Below are positions 1 to 5,592 of a stretch of 7,254 bases of DNA, one piece after another. The stretch is from Candidatus Cryptobacteroides faecihippi. GTDB lineage: Bacteria > Bacteroidota > Bacteroidia > Bacteroidales > UBA932. The translations under genes and the position numbers were made by a program. Below the pieces are notes generated by a model. That model saw only the letters and a program-made list of their open reading frames with translations. It was not told where the DNA came from and searched no databases. The stretch spans positions 1 to 7,254 of the forward strand of contig JAGHSC010000256.1 in assembly GCA_018066065.1 (NCBI GenBank), written 5' to 3'. Within the stretch, counting starts at the first letter, position 1, and each line of letters opens with the position of its first letter.

Positions 1-34
1 TTCCAGCATCAGCTGGAGTACTTTTCTGATTTGA
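1..34 (+). CDS. possible 3' tail of a plus-strand gene entering from the left
   Basis: This is inferred mainly from the plus-strand terminator directly downstream, which needs a plus-strand gene to serve. Two frames close just before it: one ends SSISWSTFLI with TGA at 32-34, the other ends PASAGVLF with TGA at 27-29. I prefer the first because more of its codons end in C or G, as in the neighbouring genes. The remaining frame would read through the terminator hairpin and is less likely. A short inverted repeat (CCAGC-ATCA-GCTGG, 3-16) lies inside this stretch. Too little is visible to suggest a product. Confidence 0.25.
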   Translation, partial: SSISWSTFLI

Positions 35-36
35 GG

Positions 37-69
37 ACGGCCGCCCGCGAGGGTCGCCGTTCTTTTTTT
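37..69 (+). terminator. intrinsic terminator, plus strand
   Basis: An imperfect hairpin has arms 37-46 and 51-60. It has five outer pairs (ACGGC/GCCGT), one C-C mismatch, one G-U wobble, and three inner C-G pairs closed by a GCGA (GNRA-type) tetraloop at 47-50. The run TCTTTTTTT follows immediately at 61-69. This is the standard layout of a Rho-independent terminator for transcripts coming from the left. It faces the pheS terminator. Confidence 0.75.
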
Positions 70-91
70 CCCCTGCAACGACGCCACAGGA

Positions 92-120
92 CAAAAAAGA
101 GAGGATGACGAATCATCCTC
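92..120 (-). terminator. intrinsic terminator of the pheS transcript
   Basis: Read on the minus strand, 120-101 forms a perfect 8-bp stem (GAGGATGA/TCATCCTC) closed by a TTCG loop, the very stable UUCG type in RNA. It is followed at once by TCTTTTTTGT. It starts about 40 bases after the pheS stop codon, so it should end the transcript that carries the small secreted protein and pheS. Confidence 0.9.
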
Positions 121-160
121 CCAAATCCATGGAACTGCCTGAAAAGGAGTCCCGCTATGT

Positions 161-1195
161 CTAAACCTCTGCGGAAGTCTTGAACTCGCTGAGGAATCTG
201 AGATCGTTCTCGAAGTAGTGACGGAGGTCGTTGACCTGCCACTTGAGCATCGCGATACGCTCGAGACCCATTCCGAATGCAAAGCCGCTGTACTTCCTGC
301 TGTCGATGCCTGAAGCCTCGAGGACGTTTGGATCCACCATGCCGCAGCCCATGATCTCGAGCCAGCCGGTCCCCTTGCAGTTGTTGCAGCCCTTGCCGGG
401 GCAGATGTTGCAGCTCACGTCGATCTCGCTTGAAGGCTCGGTGAACGGGAAGTAGGAAGGACGCATCCTGATCTGAGTCTCAGGACCGAACATCTCGCGG
501 GCGAAGAGAAGGATTGCCTGCTTGAGGTCAGCGAAAGTCACATTCTCATCGATGTAGAGGCCCTCGACCTGATGGAATATGCAATGTGCGCGGGCTGAGA
601 TCGCCTCGTTGCGGAACACACGGCCAGGGCAGATGACACGGATAGGGAGCTTCATGCTCTCCATGGCGCGCACCTGGACTGAAGAAGTGTGGGTCCTCAG
701 GAGAAGTGGGTTCGGATGGCCTGCCGACACGAAGAAAGTGTCCTGCATGTCCCTGGCAGGATGGTTGAGCGGGAAGTTGAGTGCTTCGAAGACATGGTAG
801 TCATCCTCGATCTCAGGGCCCTCGGCCACATCGTAGCCGAACTTCCTGAAGATGTCGACGATCTCCTGGCGGACAATCGAGACAGGATGCCTTGAACCGA
901 GCTCGAACGGAGTTCCAGGCATGGAAAGGTCATCCTTTCCACCCTCTCCGGCAGCCTCGCTGACGGTAGATGCCTTGAGTTCCTCGATCTTGGCTGCAGC
1001 AGCCTGCTTGAGCTCGTTGATTGTACGGCCGAACTCTCTCTTGAGGTCAGGAGAGAAAGTCCTGAACTCCTCGAAGAGCTTGGTAACCTCACCCTTCTTG
1101 CCGAGAAGCCTTACCCTGGCCTCCTCGACTTCCTTTGCGTTCTTGCACTTCAGGTCACGGATCTGGGCAAGCAATGAATCTATTCTTTCTTTCAT
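161..1195 (-). CDS. pheS: phenylalanine--tRNA ligase alpha subunit
   Basis: This 344-residue protein is the catalytic alpha subunit of the alpha2beta2 phenylalanyl-tRNA synthetase, which charges tRNA-Phe in the cytoplasm. Residues 1-90 form the helical N-terminal coiled-coil region that binds tRNA. The class II core follows: motif 1 around HPVSIVRQEI (103-112), motif 2 from RTHTSSVQ (167-174) to FRNEAISARAHCIFHQVEGL (194-213), and motif 3 GFAFGMGLERIAML (304-317). SYFPFTEPSSEID (247-259) belongs to the phenylalanine pocket, and Ala306 is in the place of the E. coli Ala294 specificity residue. An insert at 262-276 holds two CxxCxGxG units and may bind zinc. The open frame extends upstream to 1303, but that part overlaps the preceding gene and reads as low-complexity Arg/Ser. 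I therefore start at MKERIDSLL, 16 bp after the upstream stop. No clear Shine-Dalgarno sequence is present. No pheT is visible; in Bacteroidota the two subunits are often unlinked. Confidence 0.98.
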   Translation of the reverse strand: MKERIDSLLAQIRDLKCKNAKEVEEARVRLLGKKGEVTKLFEEFRTFSPDLKREFGRTINELKQAAAAKIEELKASTVSEAAGEGGKDDLSMPGTPFELGSRHPVSIVRQEIVDIFRKFGYDVAEGPEIEDDYHVFEALNFPLNHPARDMQDTFFVSAGHPNPLLLRTHTSSVQVRAMESMKLPIRVICPGRVFRNEAISARAHCIFHQVEGLYIDENVTFADLKQAILLFAREMFGPETQIRMRPSYFPFTEPSSEIDVSCNICPGKGCNNCKGTGWLEIMGCGMVDPNVLEASGIDSRKYSGFAFGMGLERIAMLKWQVNDLRHYFENDLRFLSEFKTSAEV

Positions 1196-1211
1196 GGTCT
1201 GGCAAAGATAA

Positions 1212-1640
1212 TCATTTTCCTTCGGACTTGGCCTTGCGCTTGTCGCGGCTCTTCTTGTCCTTGGCCGCGCCCATCTTGAGGTACTTTGTCCACTGTGCAT
1301 CATTCAGGATCTTCCTGAAAGAATTGTAAATCTTCTCATTCCACTTGTCCTGAGCCTTGACGTAGATGTCCGTGTTGGAAACCTTGGCGGAAGAAAGCTC
1401 GTTGAGCTCATCCTGCATGGCACGGAAATCATGGTTGAGGATCGAATCGACATAGAATGTCTGCCATGGCTCCAGCTTGAGGGTCGTCTCGAAGGTGGAA
1501 ACCTGCTTCTGGATGAATTCATCCATCTTCTTCTCCTGCTCAGCCTGGTTAGGCTTTCCCTGCTGCGCCGAAAGCGACGGACAGCCCAGGAAACCCAGAA
1601 GGAGGGCGAATGCAAGAGCAATGTACTTTGACATGTTCAT
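1212..1640 (-). CDS. small secreted protein of unknown function, upstream of pheS
   Basis: This protein has 142 residues, or 140 if translation starts at Met3. A clear signal peptide covers 1-25, with a hydrophobic run ALAFALLLGFLG and a likely signal peptidase I site after SLSA (25|26). Cys20 follows FLG, which is a poor lipobox, so a lipoprotein is possible but less likely. The mature part is mainly helical and charged. It holds two related-looking pieces, LKLEPWQTFYVDSIL (55-69) and LNDAQWTKYLK (112-122), which loosely recall the LTxxQ repeats of Spy/CpxP-type periplasmic chaperones; that comparison is inference. The C-terminus (127-142) is a Lys/Arg-rich disordered-looking tail. The stop lies 16 bp before the pheS start on the same strand, and no terminator lies between, so the two are probably co-transcribed. 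I do not recognise a named family with certainty. Confidence 0.85.
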   Translation of the reverse strand: MNMSKYIALAFALLLGFLGCPSLSAQQGKPNQAEQEKKMDEFIQKQVSTFETTLKLEPWQTFYVDSILNHDFRAMQDELNELSSAKVSNTDIYVKAQDKWNEKIYNSFRKILNDAQWTKYLKMGAAKDKKSRDKRKAKSEGK

Positions 1641-1659
1641 GATACTCGTAAAAAATGCC

Positions 1660-1667
1660 TATCTTTA
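1660..1667 (+). promoter_or_regulatory. weak candidate -7 box for the dipeptidase operon
   Basis: TATCTTTA matches seven of eight positions of the Bacteroidota -7 element TAnnTTTG. It would place the transcript start about 45 bases before the dipeptidase ATG at 1720. No convincing TTTG lies at the usual 19-21 base distance upstream; the nearest, at 1627-1630, is 29 bases away. Treat this as the best available candidate only. Confidence 0.3.
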
Positions 1668-1688
1668 CAATATCGTAGATAAAGCAAA

Positions 1689-1719
1689 CAAAAATAGACA
1701 ATATTCCCTTAATAGCAAA
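1689..1719 (-). promoter_or_regulatory. Bacteroidota-type promoter for the secreted protein-pheS operon
   Basis: On the minus strand, TTTG (1719-1716), exactly 19 bases, then TATTTTTG (1696-1689) match the Bacteroidota sigma-ABfr consensus TTTG-N19/21-TAnnTTTG in full. The expected transcript start is near 1685, giving a leader of about 45 bases before the ATG at 1640. The -33 box ends one base before the start codon of the divergent dipeptidase gene, so the promoter sits entirely inside that gene's probable 5' leader. Confidence 0.75.
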
Positions 1720-3486
1720 ATGACTAGACATTCCATCCTCTGCGCGGCGGCGGTTCTGGTGCTCTCGCTTTCATCCGCCATCAGCAGCCACGCCTGCACG
1801 AACATCATCGTCACCCGCGGCGCCAGCGCCGACAATTCATGCATGATTTCCTACGCAGCTGACTCCCACGTCCTCTACGGTGAGCTCTACTACCACCGTG
1901 CAGCCGACTGGAAGCCAGGCTCGATGCTCAGCATCGTCGACTGGGACTCAGCCAGGCCGATGGGACAGATTCCACAGGTCGCACACACATGGAAGACCGT
2001 CGGCAACATGAATGAGCGACAGCTCATCATCGGCGAGACCACATGGGGCGGAAGAGAGGAACTGATGGACACGACAGCCATCATGGACTACGGCTCACTC
2101 ATCTACGTGGCGCTCCAGAGAGCTTCGACAGCACGCGAGGCGATCAAGGTCATCGTGGACCTTGCCAACGAGTACGGCTACGCATCCGAGGGTGAAAGCT
2201 TCTCGATCGCCGACAAGGATGAGGCATGGGTCATGGACCTCATCGGAAAGGGAATGGACATCAAGGACGGAAAGAATGCCAGCAAGGGCCTCCTCTGGGT
2301 CGCAGTCAGGGTGCCTGACGGCTACATCTGCTCACATGCCAACCAGGCCAGGATCCAGACCTTCCCGCTCAACGACCCTGAGAACTGCCTCTACGCCCCG
2401 GACGTCATCACGTTCGCCAGGGAGAAGGGATGGTTCGACGGAAAGGACGAGGACTTCGACTTCAGCGCAGCCTACTGCCCTTATGACTTCGGCACGGTGA
2501 GAGGCTGCGACGCCAGGGCATGGAGCGCATTCAACACCCTCTGTGACGGAATCTTCACCTACGAGAAGGACGGAAAGACCATCACAGAGAAGGCTTCCGA
2601 CTACTACGACTACATCACCGGCATCGACCTCAGCCACAGGATGCCGCTCTTCGTCAAGCCGGCCAGGAAACTCACCGTCAAGGACGTGGCCGACATGATG
2701 AGGGACCACTACGAGGGCACACCTCTCGACATGACGACCGACATCGGCGCCGGCGGCAACGCGCTCCCTTACAGGTGGAGGCCGATGGGATTCAGCCACA
2801 ACGGATGGAAGTACTTCAACGAGAGGGCGATAGCCACACAGCAGACAGGTTTCTGGTTCGTGGCCCAGGCAAGGCACGACCTTCCTGACGTCGTCGGCGG
2901 AATCATCTGGTTCGGCACCGACGATGCAGCGACCTCCTACATCACTCCGATCTACGCCTGCACCGACGACGTGCCTGAGTGCTTCAGGGAAGGCAACGGC
3001 AACATGCTGAAATACTCCCCTACCGCATCCTTCTGGATCAACAACCGCGTGACCAACCACTGCTACAAGGCCTACAACATCATGGCTCCGACGGTGCGAG
3101 AGGCCATCGACAGCTTCGAGAACGACCAGATGCAGACCAAGGTCCGCGAGATGGACGCGAGAGCCCTGTCTGAATATTCAAGGATCCTGGAGAAGGCTGA
3201 AAGGAAGGGCCTGGGCAGCAAGGACTGGTTCGCTCCGGTGAGGAAGATGCTGACTGAATATTCTGTCTGCACGGCTCAGGAGCAGTTCAAGGCCTGGGTG
3301 GCTCTCGAGGAGATGCTCATGGTCAAGTTCATCGACGGCAACGTAAAGGCCCAGGATGCCGAGGGCAACTTCCTGCACAGCGAGTATTCAGAGGGGATGC
3401 CTGCAGGGCTGACCCAGCCTGGCTACACCGAGAAGTGGAAGGAGGCCGTGGCAAGGGATCACGGAGATGTGGTAAGGGAAAGATAG
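1720..3486 (+). CDS. secreted C69-family dipeptidase
   Basis: This 588-residue protein is an N-terminal-nucleophile hydrolase of peptidase family C69 (PepD-like), expected to split dipeptides in the periplasm. Residues 1-25 are a signal peptide (hydrophobic AAAVLVLSLSSAI, cleavage after SSHA). Cleavage leaves Cys26 at the new N-terminus, followed by TNIIVTRGASADNSCMISY; in this family such a Cys is the catalytic nucleophile. Other family-like stretches are GETTWGGREEL (105-115), the GYASEGESFSIADKDEAWVM block (153-172), and the long C-terminal half with GNALPYRWRP (346-355) and FWFVAQARHDLPDVVGGI (378-395). The length is usual for the Bacteroidota form. The frame is open back to 1477, but that part lies antisense to the neighbouring gene and lacks a signal peptide; starting at MTRHSILC gives a textbook one. 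The S46 gene begins 12 bp downstream, indicating one operon. Confidence 0.93.
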   Translation: MTRHSILCAAAVLVLSLSSAISSHACTNIIVTRGASADNSCMISYAADSHVLYGELYYHRAADWKPGSMLSIVDWDSARPMGQIPQVAHTWKTVGNMNERQLIIGETTWGGREELMDTTAIMDYGSLIYVALQRASTAREAIKVIVDLANEYGYASEGESFSIADKDEAWVMDLIGKGMDIKDGKNASKGLLWVAVRVPDGYICSHANQARIQTFPLNDPENCLYAPDVITFAREKGWFDGKDEDFDFSAAYCPYDFGTVRGCDARAWSAFNTLCDGIFTYEKDGKTITEKASDYYDYITGIDLSHRMPLFVKPARKLTVKDVADMMRDHYEGTPLDMTTDIGAGGNALPYRWRPMGFSHNGWKYFNERAIATQQTGFWFVAQARHDLPDVVGGIIWFGTDDAATSYITPIYACTDDVPECFREGNGNMLKYSPTASFWINNRVTNHCYKAYNIMAPTVREAIDSFENDQMQTKVREMDARALSEYSRILEKAERKGLGSKDWFAPVRKMLTEYSVCTAQEQFKAWVALEEMLMVKFIDGNVKAQDAEGNFLHSEYSEGMPAGLTQPGYTEKWKEAVARDHGDVVRER

Positions 3487-3498
3487 AGCCGATCTCCG

Positions 3499-5592
3499 AT
3501 GAAGACACTGAGGCCGGTTCTCGTTGCCCTGCTGCTGATCGTTTCCGTCACATCCCGCGCCGACGAGGGGATGTGGCTGGTCCATGACATCAACGAGGCG
3601 CTCGCAAGGAAGATGCGCGAGCGCGGGCTTCAGCTACTCACCAACCAGATCTACGATGCCGACACCCCCGGAGCATCCATCTCCGATGCGGTGGTGTCCA
3701 TCGGCTTCCACAGCACAGGCTGCATCATCTCCAGGACCGGCCTGCTGATGACCAACCAGCGCTGTGCATATTCAAGGATTGCAAGGCTGAGCACTCCGGA
3801 ACGCAACTACCTGGAGGAAGGCTTCTGGGCGATGAACCGCAGCCAGGAGATACCGATCGAGGGAGAGAAGGTCTACTTCCTGAAGAAGGTGCTCGACGTG
3901 ACTTCGGAGGTCAAGGCGCTCAAGAAGGAGCTGGGTTCCAAGGGGCAGACCTATGAGACAGAACGTCTTAAGGAAATCCTCGAGAATCGGTACACAGGCT
4001 CCGATCCGGGCCTGGTTCCGATGTTCAGCTCGACCTTTTCCGGAGAGAAGTGCTTCATCTCCTTCTACAAGGTCTACACCGATGTCAGGCTTGTGGCGTC
4101 GCCTCCGGTCAGCATAGGTGGCTTCGGAGGAGACGCTGACAGCAGGCAGTGGCCAAGGCACAGCTGCGACTTCACGCTCTACAGGATCTACGAGAACGGT
4201 GTCCCGGTGACCGGGGAGCACCATCTCAAGATCTCGCTCCAGGGCTACCAGCCATTCTCCTTCACGATGGTCGTGGGCTTTCCGGGAAAGACTGACCGCA
4301 ATGCTCCTTCGGCAAGCGTGAGGAACGAGGAGAAGGCCCTGCTCCAGCCATCGGCGGAGATCGGGGCGGCAAGGAACGAGGTCATCAGGAAATGGATCGA
4401 CTCGGACCCTTCCGTCAGGCTCAAGTACTCGGACTGGTTCTTCGATCTGTGCAACAGTCAGGAGAGCAGCAAGGGAAAGGCATTGTGCTACAAGAGGTTC
4501 CGCATTTCCGAGGAAAAGGCAAGGGAGGAGGAGGAGCTTCAGAGATGGATCGACTCGGACAAGCTCTATGGTTCCATGTGGGGCACGGTAATCCCTGACC
4601 TGCAGGATGCCTACACGAAGACTGCCAGGGTCGACAAGGACAGGGCCATCTGCAACGAGATCATATTCAGAGGCACCAGGATCGGGCCTTTCCTTGTGCG
4701 CGCGGGTGAATCCGATTCCCTTGAAGAGATCCGGGGGACACTCATGGAGGGGGTCCGCGGAACTGACCCGAGGGTCGAAAGGGAGCTGCTTGAGAACATG
4801 CTGAAAGAGTTCTACACCAGCCTGGACAGCTACTATTACGGAAGATGGCAGAAGAACCTGCATGACAGGTTCGGCAGCGATTTCAAGGCAATGGCTGACT
4901 ACCTCTGGGAACACAGCCTGGTTTCCTCAGAGTCCGCCGTACTCACGGCAACCGGGCCGGAGGATCTCCGCAAGGACCCTCTGAGGAGGTTCCTGACGGA
5001 CTGCAGGACAGAAGCTTTCAACTTGAGGAACGGGCACCTCAAGGCCACTGACGCCAGGAACGACCTTGAGAAGGAGTTCAAGAGGGCCCTCTACTGGAAG
5101 AAGCTGCGTGCCGGAGAGGAGCAGTACCCCGACGCAGACTTCACGATGAGGCTTTCCTACGGCAAGGTGGCCGGCTACATGCCGGCTGACGGGCTGATCT
5201 GCAACTGGTTCACGACGCCTGATGGCATCCTCGAGAAAGTCGATCCGGAAAGTCATGACTTCAGCATCGATGCCAGGGAAAGGAAGCTCCTGGAAAGGCA
5301 CAAGTGGGGAAAGTGGGGATTCACCCTCCACGAAAGGCCGAACTCGATGATCGTGGACTTCCTGTCAGACAACGACATCACCATGGGCAGCTCCGGCAGT
5401 CCAATCCTGAACGCAAGAGGCGAGATCATCGGAATTGCCTCTGACGGCAACTACGAATCACTCGCCTCCAACACTTCCTACGTGTCAGGCTACAACATGT
5501 GCGTCAGCACAGACATCCGCTTCGTGCTCTGGGTCCTTGACCGGTACGCAGGGATGAAGCGACTCGTCAAGGAACTGGAGTTCGCCGACTAG
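3499..5592 (+). CDS. S46-family dipeptidyl-peptidase homologue lacking the catalytic His
   Basis: This 697-residue secreted protein has the full length and order of peptidase family S46 (DPP7/DPP11 type), which removes dipeptides from peptide N-termini in the periplasm. A signal peptide covers 1-21, with mature start DEGMW as usual for the family. The two halves of the chymotrypsin-like barrel lie at about 22-265 and 550-697, with a helical lid domain between. The Asp region GGFGGDADSRQWPRHSCDF (207-225, Asp224) and the Ser region MGSSGSPILNARGEIIGIAS (629-648, Ser632) are easy to recognise, as is DGNYE (649-653). Where active members read TNHHCGY, this protein reads TNQRCAY (85-91), so the catalytic His is Arg88. 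The family's DNW next to the WPRH motif is DSR (214-216), removing two residues that hold the substrate amino group. Asn319 and Asp649, also in that clamp, appear kept. The reading frame is intact, so the protein is probably made but unlikely to be a normal protease. It shares an operon with the C69 dipeptidase and has no terminator after it. Confidence 0.93.
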   Translation: MKTLRPVLVALLLIVSVTSRADEGMWLVHDINEALARKMRERGLQLLTNQIYDADTPGASISDAVVSIGFHSTGCIISRTGLLMTNQRCAYSRIARLSTPERNYLEEGFWAMNRSQEIPIEGEKVYFLKKVLDVTSEVKALKKELGSKGQTYETERLKEILENRYTGSDPGLVPMFSSTFSGEKCFISFYKVYTDVRLVASPPVSIGGFGGDADSRQWPRHSCDFTLYRIYENGVPVTGEHHLKISLQGYQPFSFTMVVGFPGKTDRNAPSASVRNEEKALLQPSAEIGAARNEVIRKWIDSDPSVRLKYSDWFFDLCNSQESSKGKALCYKRFRISEEKAREEEELQRWIDSDKLYGSMWGTVIPDLQDAYTKTARVDKDRAICNEIIFRGTRIGPFLVRAGESDSLEEIRGTLMEGVRGTDPRVERELLENMLKEFYTSLDSYYYGRWQKNLHDRFGSDFKAMADYLWEHSLVSSESAVLTATGPEDLRKDPLRRFLTDCRTEAFNLRNGHLKATDARNDLEKEFKRALYWKKLRAGEEQYPDADFTMRLSYGKVAGYMPADGLICNWFTTPDGILEKVDPESHDFSIDARERKLLERHKWGKWGFTLHERPNSMIVDFLSDNDITMGSSGSPILNARGEIIGIASDGNYESLASNTSYVSGYNMCVSTDIRFVLWVLDRYAGMKRLVKELEFAD

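Noticed and set aside
9..242. Minus-strand 77-residue open frame at the left end
   Set aside because: It begins inside pheS in another frame and runs through the pheS terminator and the second terminator.
1196..1303. N-terminal extension of PheS by 36 residues
   Set aside because: It overlaps the 3' end of the upstream gene and reads as Arg/Ser-rich filler. The family start matches MKERIDSLL at 1195.
1477..1719. N-terminal extension of the dipeptidase by 81 residues
   Set aside because: Most of it is antisense to the small secreted protein and to the divergent promoter region. The start at 1720 gives a proper signal peptide.
2332..3060. Minus-strand open frame (242 codons) opposite the C69 dipeptidase
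   Set aside because: The composition is rich in Val, Gly, Glu and His without domain-like pattern. It is a shadow of the dipeptidase codon bias.
3172..3263. Two copies of the palindrome GAATATTC in the dipeptidase gene (3172-3179 and 3256-3263)
   Set aside because: Both encode Glu-Tyr-Ser in the same frame. Shared codon choice explains them, with no sign of an operator.
3772..4914. Long minus-strand open frame (380 codons) opposite the S46 gene
   Set aside because: It is antisense to a full-length, well-recognised gene and shows no family motif. Open antisense frames this long are expected where third positions are GC-rich.
5534..5573. Perfect 8-bp inverted repeat TCCTTGAC/GTCAAGGA with a 24-base loop near the end of the S46 gene
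   Set aside because: It lies in conserved coding sequence, has no T-run on either strand, and has a long loop. It is more likely chance than a terminator.
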